Part shown: positions 1 to 10,975 of the stretch, one piece after another | Layout: the number at the start of each line of letters is the position of its first letter | Position numbering within the stretch: position 1 is the stretch's first letter | From: Bidens hawaiensis | Taxonomy: Eukaryota; Streptophyta; Magnoliopsida; Asterales; Asteraceae | Length of the DNA: 64,000 bases | Reading direction: 5' to 3' | Assembly: GCA_021521415.1 (NCBI GenBank) | Contig: JAIQDT010005832.1 | Location: 87,995 to 151,994, forward strand | The notes under the pieces: generated by a model | What the model was told of the DNA's origin: nothing | The model's database searches: none | The model's input: only the letters and a program-made list of their open reading frames with translations | Translations under genes and position numbers: made by a program

Positions 1-2
1 TG

Positions 3-728
3 GCGGCAGCAGCGTCTGATAAGGAGGAACTAAAAAAGGCTAAGGAAACTGTTGAGTTATTAAACTCTCAGGTTCCTGCCCTCGAGACGTCTGTTGCTGG
101 CCTCGCGCAGGATCGCCAATGGCTGGTGTCACAGGGCATGGCTCGCTGCGCTTTGGCGATGAAATATTCCGCCGAGTTTCAAGCCCTTGTGATGGACTGC
201 AATGCCGCCGCGCGTTTGGTGGGCCGAGCTGAAGGGTTTACGGATGGGTATGAGTATGGCATGTTGAGGAAGAACCCATCCGAGTACCCTTACAAGAGCG
301 ATGCGGCCTGCGCGGACATGGCCGCGGTGGGGGAAAAGTATATGAATACTCCCATCCCCATCCTTATGCAGGTACCTTGATCTTAATGAGTTTTACTTTA
401 CTAACTTTTCTAAGTGTTTTGTACTCATTATTTTTCTAATGATTTACAGATAGCTGCGCTTGCTGACCAGCCCGACCTCGGCGCGCTAAAGAAGTTGCTT
501 GATGATTGCGAGAGGGCTGGTGGCGATGATGGTGGCGCGGGGGATGTAGCCCCTGCCAGCGGCTCTGGCGCGGCGAAAGAATCTGCTCGTGACACCGTTG
601 TGATCGAAGACTCCAATGAGGAGGAAGAACTTGACTATGGTCAGTTCGGGGATGAGGAGCAGACCGCGCCAGATGCTGCGGGAGATGATGAGGGTGATGA
701 AGCGGCTGACGTCGACGTGGAGACTTGA
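3..728 (+). CDS. Antisense accessory ORF of element A, C-terminal two exons (putative gypsy-type transposase family)
   Basis: Partial gene whose 5' end lies outside the window. I read two exons, 3-371 and 450-728, joined by a 78-bp intron with GTACCT at the donor and TTTACAG at the acceptor. The joined frame stays open until TGA at 726-728. The product starts with a heptad-like, Glu/Lys-rich coiled coil, has an alanine-rich middle and ends in a long acidic Glu/Asp tail. This matches the C-terminal half of plant proteins annotated as putative gypsy-type transposase, which are carried antisense by Tat elements. The function of these proteins is unknown. The 14500-15791 gene holds the N-terminal half of the same kind of protein. 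Family assignment is by architecture and context. Confidence 0.65.
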
Positions 729-1569
729 GAAGCCCTTCATCAAATTTTGTATATTTATTTTTTATACTTGTAATTTGTAACTCATCATACTTGTAAATTT
801 CGATCCAATGGAATGAAACTTGTTCTCTCCTTTTCATATCTTGCGCATTTCCATTCATCTCTTCATGTTTGGTTGTATAGATATAAGATATGCTTGCACG
901 TTAAAATAAGAACAAGGTTGTATGGAAATTATTCACTTAACCTCTGTTCTATTTTGTTTGTGGTTCTCGCAGTATCTTGCTCATGTTGACATGCGCGCTA
1001 ACTTTTCGTTATTTTCTTTTTCGCGCGTCGTTGTCGCGCGGTATGGAAGTATGAGTTTAGCCATTACATGTCAGCTTGTGTTTCTCAGATATCCACTATG
1101 ATTCCGCGCGCGGCCTCGACCTGAGACCTTAACATGATATGGCATGTACTTTGCCTTAGTTGTGTTTAAGGATTTTTATGATCAGGCTGCGCGGGATGTA
1201 AGATGGATGTTTGTGAGTGTTTTGAGCTAAGGCTCTTTGTTTTGGGCTAAGGCCCTGACGTTTTTAGAGTTAAGACTCATTAACGTGTTTGAGCTAAGGC
1301 TCGTAAGTTTGGGCTAAGGCCCTGACGTTTTAGAGTTAAGACTCGTTAACGCGTTTGAGCTAAGGCTCGCGCATGTATGTTTTACTTCGCTTTATTTTGT
1401 TTTGAAGTCAATATAGTGTTGTCATATTGTTCCAATTTAATAAAGGAAGTGTGAAACATGTATGCAAAGGTAATAGAACAAATATTGAAAGATAGCGCGA
1501 CAAATATTGAAAGATAGCGCGAATCATCATTCATGATGGCTTAAAAGCCTTGATTACAAATTTGAACTT
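729..1569. other. Spacer between convergent antisense ORF and gag-pol of element A
   Basis: AT-rich with scattered GCGC motifs and no coding frame that I can support. It contains the tandem repeat listed separately and a short direct repeat of about 21 bp ending in GATAGCGCGA around 1485-1520. It must hold the 3' ends of the two converging transcripts. Confidence 0.5.
1216..1370. repeat. Tandem repeat of about 75 bp in element A spacer
   Basis: A module containing GAGCTAAGGCTC, GGGCTAAGGCCC and GAGTTAAGACTC occurs twice and begins a third time. Each of these sub-motifs is itself a near-palindrome, so the transcript could form several small hairpins. Confidence 0.7.
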
Positions 1570-4500
1570 TTACATGAAGCATTTTCTAAGTTGTGCCGCG
1601 TTCCACGAGCGCGGTATCTTTTTTCCATTCAAATCTTTTAAAGCGTACGCGCCTTTCCCCAAATCTTCTGAAATTTGATAAGGTCCCTCCCAATTGGGGG
1701 ACATTTTTCCTGGGGGTATTGCGCGACTAGCTTCATTGTTTCGAAGGACAAAATCATTTTTCTTGAAGTGGCATTCTTTAACGCGCTGATTATAATATTT
1801 TTCCAGCTTTTTCTTGTATCTGGCTTCATTAATGATAGCCGCTTCTCTGCGCCCTTCAAGCAAGTTAAGGTCCAATCTTCTTTCGCGCTCGTTATCAGTT
1901 TTGCTCATCATGAGTACCCTATGGGATGGGCATCCAATTTCTGCTGGGATCATAGCCTCTGTCCCATAGGTTAGGCTGAACGGGGATTCGCCATTGCTAG
2001 TTTTGCTTAATGTCCTGTGCGCCCACAGGACATTAGGTAACTCTTCGACCCAAGAATGGGATTCTCCCTCCAACCTTTTCTTCAGCCCATTTAGCAAACT
2101 TTGATTCGCGCGCTCCACTTGACCATTCCCCTGAGGGTGGTAGACGGATGTGAAGATTTGGTTGATGTGCAATTCTCTGAGCCAGCTTGATATCTTCCTG
2201 TCAGTGAATTGTTTGCCATTGTCGCTCACAATTTCCATGGGAAGGCCAAAACGGCAAATGATGTGGCTCCAGATAAATTGCTTCATCGCCTCAGCTGTGA
2301 TTTTTGCTAGTGGCTTGGCCTCAACCCATTTTGTGAAATATTCTATCGCCACTACCAAAAATTTCACTCGCCCTTGCGCTTGCGGCAGGGGCCCTACAAT
2401 ATCAATGGCCCATTTGTGGAAAGGCCATGCGGAGGTGACTGGAATCAAGTTGTTCTTTGGACGCATGGTGTTTGGCGCGTAGCTCTGACATGCCTTGCAT
2501 TTTTGGATTTCTTTTAGCGCATCCAAGTACATGCCTGGCCAATAGTAGCCTGAGCTCATCGCCTTGGCAACCACCATGCGCGGGCCAGCGTGAATTCCAC
2601 AGATTCCTTCATGAATCTCCCTAATCACATAGGTTGCTTCTTCAGCATCCAGGCACTTCATGAGCGGTCCAAGATAAGAGCGCCGATATAATGTACCATC
2701 AAGTAATTCATAGTTCTGTGCCTTGTGTCTTATCTTTCTCGCCTGTGCGCGATCGTCCGGTAACTTCCCCTTCATCAGGAATTCTGTTATTGGAGTTATC
2801 CAGGATGAAGGGGTTGTATGAATTACAAGGACCGATTGCGTTTGCACTGACGGGCTGCTCATTACCTCCACCCTGACATCTTTGCCAAAGTGATCAAAAT
2901 TAGTTGATGCCATTTTACTCAACGCGTCAGCGGACTTGTTTTCGCTGCGCGAGATGTGTATGATTCTGAAGAAGTCAAACTGCTCAACGAGCTTTTTTGC
3001 CTGCTCTAGATACAGAGGCATTGTGTTCTCCTTGGCGTCATATAGGCCGTTGACCTGAGCAGCTACCAAGTAAGAATCAACATGCGCCTCTAGTCTTTTA
3101 ACCCCAAACTTGCGCGCGATGCGCAGACCAGCCAGCAGGGCTTCATACTCAGCCTCATTGTTGGTACTCTTGAAGTCCAACCTGATAGCATAAGTATATT
3201 CACGATTATCAGGGTCCATCAGTTTGAGGCCTGCGCCGGACCCTTCGCTGTTGGAGGCTCCATCAGTGAATAGCCTCCAAACATCTTCTTCATCATTTGC
3301 TCGCGGAGGATCTACCTCGCGCTGAGCTTCTTCAATCTTTCCGTCTGGGATTTCCGTGATGAAATCCGCCAAAACTTGACCCTTTATCGCTGGACGGGGC
3401 TTATAAGTGATCGTGTGTTCACCTAATTCCAGCGCCCACTTTGTCAGCCTTCCGGAGAGCGCGGGGCGTCGCAAGACTTGCTGGATGTTGTAACCAGTCA
3501 GAACTTCAATAGGATGACCATTGAAGTATCTCTGGAGCTTGCGCGACGCGTGTGTTAGTGACAAAACTAACTTTTCCATTATTGAATAGCGCGTCTCAGG
3601 GTCTGTGAGCACCCGACTCACATAGTATATCGGCGTTTGTATCCCCTTGCGATCCACCAATAATACTGCGCCGATCGCGCGGTCTCCAGCTGACAGGTAC
3701 AATGTAAGGGTCTCGCCAGGAAGTGGAGCTGTGAGCGCTGGCAATTTAATGAGACATTCTTTTATCTCAGTGAAAGCTTGCTCAGCCTCAGGCGTCCACT
3801 TGAATTGGCTCTTCTTCAAACAGTTCCTCAAGGTGTTAACGAATGGAGTAGATTTGCTGGCGTGGTTCGCTAGGAACCTGTTGATTGACACCAATCTACC
3901 ATTCAGCTTCTGAACCTCTTTCATGGTGGATGGTGAAGGCATGTCAAGGATGGCTTCCACCTTTTCAGGGTTCACCTTGAAACCATCCTTAGTGACCATT
4001 ACACCAAGAAATTTCCCCTCTTCTGCGCCGAAAGTACATTTGCTCGGGTTGAGCTTCATGTTAACCTCCGTTAGGCGCTGAAGAGTTTCCTCGATGTCTT
4101 TGAGCATTTGTCTCTCCTCCCTGCTCTTGATCACCAAATCATCGACGTAGACTTCTAGATTTCTTCCGATTTGTTCACTGAAAACCGAATCCATAAGTCT
4201 CTGATAGGTTGCGCCCGCATTCTTTAAACCAAAGGGCATTTTTGTGTAACAAAAAACACCCTTGTCGGTTCTGAAGGCCGTCTTGTCTTCATCCTGTGGT
4301 GCCATTTGAATCTGGTGATAGCCTTTGTAGGCATCCAGGAAACATTTGAGCTTGAATGGCGCCACGGAGTCCACCTTTGCGTCGATGTTTGGGAGGGGGT
4401 AACAATCTTTCGGACATGCTTTGTTGAGGTCCTTGAAGTCAATACACATTCTCCATGACCCGTTGCTTTTCTTTACCATCACAGGATTGGCTACCCATGT

Positions 4501-7026
4501 CTGGTATCGAATTGGGCGGATGATGTTTGCGCGCAACAGGTCCTCCACTTGCTCATTCATGGCCTTCGCCTTTTCATCCCCCATGATTCTCTTTTTCTGT
4601 GCAATTGGCTCCACCGACTTAAACGTGTTAAGAGAATGTTGCGCCAAGTCTCGCGGGACCCCCGTCATATCGGAGTGTTGCCACGCGAAAACCGATGTGT
4701 ATTTTGTAAGCAACTTTTTCATTCTCAATCTCGTTTCGTCTGAAATGGTAGCGCCAATTGTGACCGTTTGATCTGGGAATTTTGGGTTTAAAATCCACTT
4801 CTCTGGCGCATTGTCAGCCATTGTAAGTTTCATTCTCCCTTCCCGCGGCGTGCTTGTCACTGCGCACAAATGATCGCGGTAAACAAATGCTACGCCTGTT
4901 GGTGTAGGGATCCCCAATGCGCCGTGCGCTGGCGACGGTACAGCATTAAATTGGGCAATCGTTCCCCTACCCAGGATCATATTGTGGCATGACGTGGTGG
5001 GCAAGACCAAGAAGTTGACAACTTCGGCTCGCTTGTGCTCATCATCCCCCATAGTTAGTTCAAACTGAATCTGGCCTAGGGGATGTATGATTTCATTTGA
5101 GACACCACAGATTGGTGCGTTCACAATTTCGAGCCGCGCTTGGTCTGCCGGGTCTAACTTTCTGAAACACTGCTCATACATAATGTCAGATTCGCTTCCA
5201 GTGTCCACCAGGACCTTTGACACTTCGTAATGAGCAATGTGTGTGGTAATGACGAGAGGACTGCTTATTGAAGGGCCTCCCCTGATTCTTGGGAAGATGA
5301 CTTGCTGCTCGCGCCAATCTCCGTGGATTTGCGCGCTTCTCTTTCTTGACGTCTGCCCTTGTCGTCCCCCCTCAGCCACACAGATTCTCTTGTACTTCTT
5401 GCTGGCAGAGGCTCCCTCCGGTTGCTCATCTTCTATTCTTTTGTTTTTTACCAAGTGAGCCAGCCTGCCCGACTTTACATCCTTCTCGATCGCATCCTTT
5501 AAATGATGGCATGCGTCGGTGTTGTGGCCCGGGGACCTGTGAAATTCACAATATTTGCCACTGTTTTGCGGTCCCTTGTAGTGTAGTTGTTTGGGGGGCT
5601 TGAATTGGACATTCTCAGTACTTAACACCTGTGAAGGTGTTTTAGTGAGGGGCGTCCATATTCTTGGCAAAGGTCTACTAGGATCTCTGCCGCCCTCCCT
5701 CTTGTCACCCTCCCCGCGATTACGAACTTCTTTTTGGGGCTGTGGTGAGGTTGGTTGCGCTTGTTTTTCCGCGGAAGAAAAACTTGTTGGCTGCAACCTG
5801 GACCATACAGAGTTCTGTTTGGCCCTCTTATCTTTGCTGCGTGGTGATTCTGCCTGATGCGCTCTTTCTCTTGCCCTATCTTGGGCAATCTGTTTCTCAT
5901 TTCTCGCGAAAACTCGCGATGCCTCCATTAACTTGGCCCACGTGGTGGGCATACCATCTTTGCTTACAAGAGCCCGGCGGAGTTGGTCACTGCGCGCGCC
6001 TTGTATAAAGGCCACGCGCAGGAGCTGCTCAGTTATGCCCCCGATTGCCAGGGATTCCTGATTGAAACGAGTGATGTAATCTTCAATCGTTTCATCATTC
6101 CTGCGTATGCAGTGCATGATGTCATCAGGATCGCGCGTGTGCCTGCGCTGCTGTACGAAGTGGGCTTGGAACTTTTCTAATAGCTCCTCGAACCCATCAA
6201 TTTGCCCTGTCGGCAAGCTCTCGAACCATACCCGCGCTGCGCCAGTGAGGCAGCGAGCAAACATATGACACCATGTTGGCATCGTCCAGCTCTCTAGGTT
6301 TCCCGTGTTATAGAAACCTTGCAAAAAGTCATCTGGATCTGTTGTGCCATCATATTTGCCCAGACCACTTGGCATCTTTGTCTTGTGCTGGATGGGAGCC
6401 TGCGCGATGCGCGCAGTAAACTTTGAGTGTTTTACCAGGATGGCTGGTCTATAGGGCGTGGTTACGTCCACTTGCCCTCTGATCGGTGGGCTGTACGGCA
6501 TGTGCAGATCCAGATCTGCTCTGGCTCCAGGCGCCATGTTCACAGGCGCGCGAAGCTGTGAGCCTCCTGCATGAGTATCCCGTGTCTTCCTCATGCTATG
6601 CACTTCTTCATCACTGAACTCAGTGTGTGCAGTGTGAACAGAATGTCCCTCTTCCGGCGCGCGCGGCCTCTTTGTAGTCTGCTTATCAAAAGCTTGCCTT
6701 TGTGCTTGGTCGGCTAGCTTCTTCTGCTTGACCATGTCGTTGTACTTTTCAATCAGACGCCGCTGCTCGTTTATGAGCCATTCATTCGGATCATTTGCTT
6801 CATCTTCTGGACCCATTGGTCCTTTCAGCTTCGCGCCGGCCATATTTTGTAACGTGTGATCGTCTGGAGGAGTTTCAGTCTGGCCGTGAGGGGTTGTGAC
6901 GAAGGGACGGTTGCTGGTGGTACGCGTAGAATCACGCGGAACCCTCAGAACCTGCTGTCCGTCGTTAACACCCTCACGTTCAATATCCTCCAGAGCTTGA
7001 TCAACGTTACGAACTCCAGAAACCAT
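1570..7026 (-). CDS. Gag-Pol polyprotein of element A (Tat-type Ty3/gypsy)
   Basis: An intact frame of 1818 codons. I chose the ATG at 7026 because the upstream in-frame ATG at 7119 lies inside the LTR. Gag comes first and ends with a Cys/His motif of the form C-x2-H-x4-H-x4-C (CEFHRSPGHNTDAC). The protease has VLVDTGSESDIM near residue 607. The reverse transcriptase has YVDD near residue 959. A first RNase H follows, in which LYLSAG replaces the usual Y-x-D-A-S, so a catalytic Asp is missing. A second RNase H, with LFTDGASNSEG, lies near residue 1250, and an integrase with WAIDIVG, VSDNGKQF and QVERANQ completes the protein. A dead first and a live second RNase H are known for the Tat lineage. 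The protein would form particles, copy the element RNA and integrate the cDNA. Confidence 0.93.
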   Translation of the reverse strand: MVSGVRNVDQALEDIEREGVNDGQQVLRVPRDSTRTTSNRPFVTTPHGQTETPPDDHTLQNMAGAKLKGPMGPEDEANDPNEWLINEQRRLIEKYNDMVKQKKLADQAQRQAFDKQTTKRPRAPEEGHSVHTAHTEFSDEEVHSMRKTRDTHAGGSQLRAPVNMAPGARADLDLHMPYSPPIRGQVDVTTPYRPAILVKHSKFTARIAQAPIQHKTKMPSGLGKYDGTTDPDDFLQGFYNTGNLESWTMPTWCHMFARCLTGAARVWFESLPTGQIDGFEELLEKFQAHFVQQRRHTRDPDDIMHCIRRNDETIEDYITRFNQESLAIGGITEQLLRVAFIQGARSDQLRRALVSKDGMPTTWAKLMEASRVFARNEKQIAQDRARERAHQAESPRSKDKRAKQNSVWSRLQPTSFSSAEKQAQPTSPQPQKEVRNRGEGDKREGGRDPSRPLPRIWTPLTKTPSQVLSTENVQFKPPKQLHYKGPQNSGKYCEFHRSPGHNTDACHHLKDAIEKDVKSGRLAHLVKNKRIEDEQPEGASASKKYKRICVAEGGRQGQTSRKRSAQIHGDWREQQVIFPRIRGGPSISSPLVITTHIAHYEVSKVLVDTGSESDIMYEQCFRKLDPADQARLEIVNAPICGVSNEIIHPLGQIQFELTMGDDEHKRAEVVNFLVLPTTSCHNMILGRGTIAQFNAVPSPAHGALGIPTPTGVAFVYRDHLCAVTSTPREGRMKLTMADNAPEKWILNPKFPDQTVTIGATISDETRLRMKKLLTKYTSVFAWQHSDMTGVPRDLAQHSLNTFKSVEPIAQKKRIMGDEKAKAMNEQVEDLLRANIIRPIRYQTWVANPVMVKKSNGSWRMCIDFKDLNKACPKDCYPLPNIDAKVDSVAPFKLKCFLDAYKGYHQIQMAPQDEDKTAFRTDKGVFCYTKMPFGLKNAGATYQRLMDSVFSEQIGRNLEVYVDDLVIKSREERQMLKDIEETLQRLTEVNMKLNPSKCTFGAEEGKFLGVMVTKDGFKVNPEKVEAILDMPSPSTMKEVQKLNGRLVSINRFLANHASKSTPFVNTLRNCLKKSQFKWTPEAEQAFTEIKECLIKLPALTAPLPGETLTLYLSAGDRAIGAVLLVDRKGIQTPIYYVSRVLTDPETRYSIMEKLVLSLTHASRKLQRYFNGHPIEVLTGYNIQQVLRRPALSGRLTKWALELGEHTITYKPRPAIKGQVLADFITEIPDGKIEEAQREVDPPRANDEEDVWRLFTDGASNSEGSGAGLKLMDPDNREYTYAIRLDFKSTNNEAEYEALLAGLRIARKFGVKRLEAHVDSYLVAAQVNGLYDAKENTMPLYLEQAKKLVEQFDFFRIIHISRSENKSADALSKMASTNFDHFGKDVRVEVMSSPSVQTQSVLVIHTTPSSWITPITEFLMKGKLPDDRAQARKIRHKAQNYELLDGTLYRRSYLGPLMKCLDAEEATYVIREIHEGICGIHAGPRMVVAKAMSSGYYWPGMYLDALKEIQKCKACQSYAPNTMRPKNNLIPVTSAWPFHKWAIDIVGPLPQAQGRVKFLVVAIEYFTKWVEAKPLAKITAEAMKQFIWSHIICRFGLPMEIVSDNGKQFTDRKISSWLRELHINQIFTSVYHPQGNGQVERANQSLLNGLKKRLEGESHSWVEELPNVLWAHRTLSKTSNGESPFSLTYGTEAMIPAEIGCPSHRVLMMSKTDNERERRLDLNLLEGRREAAIINEARYKKKLEKYYNQRVKECHFKKNDFVLRNNEASRAIPPGKMSPNWEGPYQISEDLGKGAYALKDLNGKKIPRSWNAAQLRKCFM

Positions 7027-7078
7027 GGTGATTGATTTTTTTTTTTGTAGATCTGGATGAAATCTGATTGCCGTTTGT

Positions 7079-7096
7079 AACAGTGGATGGCGCCAA
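7079..7096 (-). other. Primer binding site of element A
   Basis: Directly inside the LTR end the minus strand reads T, then TGGCGCCATCCACTG. TGGCGCC is a common start of retrotransposon primer sites and would pair with the 3' end of a host tRNA. I cannot name the tRNA with certainty. Confidence 0.7.
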
Positions 7097-8090
7097 TGAA
7101 GAAACGTGGATCTACTCACTGGTAGCAGATCTACTTTCCTCGGGTATGATTAAACTGTTTCACCGATGGTTCCTTTGAATCCGTGTTCTTCCACCTACAA
7201 AATGAACAGCGCCGTTACTTACCCCTCAGAAAGGGACAGAGGGGTCCTCTTTGGGGTAACCCTCCGGCGTGAGAATCAGTATCTTTGTGGAGAAGATAAT
7301 AAAGTGAGAGTCAGTGAAATCTCAAGAGTATTGCTGAATCGCTGAATACTCTTGATTGTGTGACTGTGTGTTTTCTGTAACTGACTGTGAGTGAATATAA
7401 TTCAATATGATTGAATGTGATATCACTGCTTGTAACTGTCAATGATTGAGTGTGAATGAATGTGTCATCAAAGTGGAGTTGATGCTGTATTTATAGTGCT
7501 AGGGTTTCCACTGGCTGGGCTCAGCCTCGTTGGCCTCCTCCAATCGCACTGCGCCACGTGTCCTCTGGGACACCTGGCGCTTTCTCGTTGGTTGTAATCA
7601 TGTGGTAGCACATGTGTCATGCTGAGTTGTCGACCTTTCATTTGGCAGCTGTCAACATCAGCATATTCTTACTCCTTAAAAAGATGCCTTCTAGAAGAGT
7701 GTCTGACGTGCACAATCAAGGTTGCCCTGATCCTGATTTGGATAAGGACGAGGTTGATTATGTGTACGTGTGATATGCGTCCATCCTGAGGATGCGCGAA
7801 GTCTTCTTTTTATTCTCACGCGCAGATATTTCATGCGCAGGTGTGATATGCACGAGCGTGTGATGTGCGCCGCGCGCTGGTGCGCCACGCGCATACGTGA
7901 CGCGCGAGCATATGTGATGTGCAAGAGCATGCGATATGCGCCGCGCGCATATGTGATGCGCGAGCATATGATGCCTGAGCATGTTTTGTATGCGCGATGC
8001 GCCTGGGTTTTGGCTTTGTGCCTTCATAATGTCTTTATCTTGTGGGTTGACCCGCCTTGCTTGGTGTTGAGGCGGGTACATACCTCTTCA
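7097..8090 (-). repeat. 5' LTR of element A (994 bp)
   Basis: On the minus strand it begins TGAAGAGGTATG and ends CGTTTCTTCA (TG...CA). The ends were set by alignment with the LTR at 25630-26644. A TATA box (TATAAATAC) lies near 7485-7495 after ACCCTAGCAC. U3 (about 7830-7990) holds degenerate short tandem repeats built on CATATGCTCGCGCATC. A 45-bp block near 7218-7263 that could fold into a hairpin is almost identical to the other LTR. Confidence 0.88.
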
Positions 8091-8175
8091 ACTACATAAC
8101 AGCTCCACCAAATTTATTTCATACCTAAAAGTCTATGGTGTTTGTTTTATATTTTGAGAAACCCCCAGATACTCA

Positions 8176-8473
8176 GGCTAAGGGTATTGGGGTTTGGTTG
8201 AGCCCCAAATGATCCAATCAAAACCCAACACGTAAGCGATGACAGACTTGTGATCAAACCCCTGGATCAAGCCTCATAGGATGTAGTGGGGCTTGATTGA
8301 TCCACCCCAAGTTTTTTATTCAACCCATGCTCAAACACTCGTTCAAGCCCCGCGGTCCCGGCCACCCCCGCCGTCTGCGCCCCTGATCACATGAAGGGTG
8401 TAATGGTGTTCACGAGCCACGTGATCAGCCACTTGGACCACCCCCCACCCACCGCGCCCCATTACCCCTAGTC
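8176..8473. mobile_element. Tourist/Harbinger-like MITE (298 bp)
   Basis: Terminal inverted repeats GGCTAAGGGTATTGGGG and (reverse complement of the right end) GACTAGGGGTAATGGGG. The flanks are TCA on both sides, a 3-bp target duplication. The interior is GC-rich and has no coding capacity. Confidence 0.65.
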
Positions 8474-8494
8474 TCAATATATTAGACGTGCTAT

Positions 8495-8960
8495 CAATGT
8501 TGTAAAATTAGGTTTTCAAGGCCGGGTACTCACCGAGTACTCGCTACAAGGTATGTCGCCAAAGCGAGTTTCTTTAATTTCGCTTAGTTGCTAAGAACTG
8601 ATTAAAGGTAGTCAACCTCAATCAGAATCGCATCTAATCGGTGAACTTGAACCGATTTTGGCTTAAAAAATAAAGCACAACTCGTATATCTTTAATATTA
8701 AAGAATAAATATCATTTTTTTACTAAAAGACTAACAATTTTTAGAATAATTTATTACTTAAAATGTATTTCTCTTATTTTTATTTATCTTTACTTAATTT
8801 ATTATAAATATTAATAAATTTATGATATTTGACAAATATATTATATCCATAAATTAATTTTCTTTATATTTATCATGTCCGAGTACTCCCCAAGTACTCC
8901 GAGTACAACCAACTCCTCAGTCGGCCGCCTATGATCTGCCTAGCGACTTTTGCAACATTG
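8495..8960. mobile_element. hAT-like MITE (466 bp)
   Basis: Ends are CAATGTTGTAAAA and TTTTGCAACATTG, inverted with one mismatch. Near both ends there are GAGTACTC-type palindromes. I could not find a convincing 8-bp target duplication (CGTGCTAT on the left, CTTATTGC on the right), so the superfamily is a guess from the terminal bases. Confidence 0.6.
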
Positions 8961-10684
8961 CTTATTGCTTGCTATATGAATTAGTTGACATCAAACAACT
9001 AAGAAATTCGTTTGGCTACTTTTATTACCCATTTATGCTTTTGGTGTTTTCGTCAACAAGTCTAAAGAATGTCATAAAACGAATACCAGAATTTAGGGTT
9101 CAATGTTATGATCACGTCACATTTATAACGGACACGGCAACCTACAAAAACGTTATCTTTATTGTAAATAAAAGAAGTATTGGTGTGGAAATTAATTAGG
9201 AAAAGTAGTTTTTAGGCATTTAATTGAAAGTTAGAGCATTTACACAAATTAACTCAAAACGACATAATTTTGAGAAATTTTAGCATTTAAGATTCAAACT
9301 TAGATGCATCATAACACGATAATCACTTTTACCTATGTAGAAAACATGCACAATGATGGCATTAGATGAAAGCGAGAAAGACATTAGATACGCTCTAGCA
9401 TAGGATTGATAAACACGTAATTTAAGTGAAACCCACAAAAGTATGTATACTTGTAATTCATAGGAATATATAAAATCATTAAATGAGTTTAAGGTTACAT
9501 GAGGTTGTTTTTGGAGGCTCTCATCATCTATAATCAAGTGAAAACGAAGAATTTAAATGTGACAACTAATTTTTATTTTTATAGCAGACAATTCATATAC
9601 CTTTTAAAACTGCTCAAAAATCTACATGTATGTCCGTTATAGAACTAGAACTCTCAACTATTCGAGAATAAACATCTTTTCACACGCCTTGATACTTGAT
9701 TCGAGTCCTTTAGCCACACCTAATTAACCGATTGAAATGATCACAATTTGTGATTGATTAATTTAATGAAGATTAACAAAAAAAACATTTAAAATCAGAT
9801 TTTTGTATCATTTTTCGTGTCTTTCACACTCAAATAGGGGAGGCCCACTAAAGTCCAACTGTGGTCAAGCAACCTCACATTTTCAAAACTCGTATGTTAT
9901 GTAAACTACTAAAATTCGATTTGACCTCATATTTGTTGGACATTAACCGTATATAAAATAACTGATTGTCGAATAAAATAATTTGGCAAGTGATGGAATG
10001 GTTTTAACTTTGTTTCCATTTAATTAAGGGCAAAATTTCAAACTAATGTCTACCGTATTTTTTATTAAGTTTCATCTTTTAAGGCTCTTTAATTAATAAT
10101 AGTAATTGAAGGTTAAAAGTCATTTTCACTTTATTAGAGGGGTAAGGTGGTTATGATGTAAAATAAAAGGTTAAAGATTCAATACATTTAACTTTAGTTT
10201 AAGAAAAAGTAATTGAAGGTTACATATAATGCATGGTTAACCATATTTTACCTTAACCAAAGATCAGGTGTTCCGACACCAAAATTGAAGCATTTTTTTC
10301 TCTTCTATAAATCTCTTAAGTTAGTTGGTCCTTTTTTTACCAGGTTTTTGTATTAGATATAAGCCAACGAAATATTAATTCAATACAATAAAAAACAGGA
10401 CTTTTTGTGACCCGATTTAGTTCGGTAAAAAATATTCGACAACATGACTCAATAAATAATTCTAAGCCAACAAAAAAACGATTCAATCCGACAAAAAGAA
10501 CATATTTTTGCGTACTAATCATATAAAACCCTAAAAATAAATGGAGAAATTTAGAGATCCTAAAAGAAGATTTGTTTGTAACAAAGTAGTTTTTATTTTA
10601 TATTTAAATCTATCCCTAGGCAAAAAGTTTTCTTACTCGGTTCATCTCATGGAATTTGAATATGAACAAATGAGTTAAAGTTAA
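8961..10684. other. Intergenic, AT-rich, nothing recognised
   Basis: Only short chance ORFs with no similarity I recognise, none with a gene-like context. No clear repeat ends were seen. Confidence 0.5.
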
Positions 10685-10975
10685 GAGCATGTGTTGGATG
10701 AAGCTCATATTGGAACGTTTTGCGTCATGTGGTCTCACGTCACTATATGGGCGTTTTACAACGTGGATGAAGCCCTTTAAATCATTACCTTATTATTATT
10801 ATTATTACATTAAAATAACATATAAATAAAGCAAACAATTACCTTCCTCTTTTCTTCCCTTTCTAGCGCTTTATAAGAAGCGCCCCAATATAAAAGCACT
10901 CAAGGCGTCTTAGGGGTGCTGTTCATGGCGTTTTAGGGTCACTTTGGGTGGGGAAACGTCCCAACATGCATGGTC
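10685..10975. mobile_element. Tourist/Harbinger-like MITE (291 bp)
   Basis: Ends are GAGCATGTGTTGG and, inverted, GACCATGCATGTTGG. TAA lies on both sides as a 3-bp target duplication. The inner sequence, with ACGTTTTGCGTCATGTGG, resembles the MITEs at 45474 and 44277, so these form a family. Confidence 0.65.

Larger units (their letters stand above)
1..8090 (-). mobile_element. Element A: Ty3/gypsy retrotransposon, Tat (Grande/Ogre) type, left end outside window
   Basis: Read on the minus strand the order is 5' LTR (8090-7097), primer binding site, gag-pol (7026-1570), a spacer, then a spliced gene on the opposite strand (3-728) that runs off the window. Two features point to the Tat lineage: a second RNase H domain after the first, and an extra antisense ORF between pol and the 3' LTR. 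The 3' LTR is not in the window, so LTR divergence and target duplication cannot be read. The gag-pol frame has no stop or frameshift, so the copy looks fairly young. Base composition is rich in GCGC motifs compared with the host genes. Confidence 0.85.

Noticed and set aside
7026..7119. Start of element A gag-pol at 7119
   Set aside because: The first 31 codons of that frame would lie in the LTR and primer site. The ATG at 7026 is the first inside the element body.
8495..8960. 8-bp target duplication for this MITE
   Set aside because: CGTGCTAT and CTTATTGC do not match, and a better TGCTAT match lies 10 bp away. No duplication is claimed.
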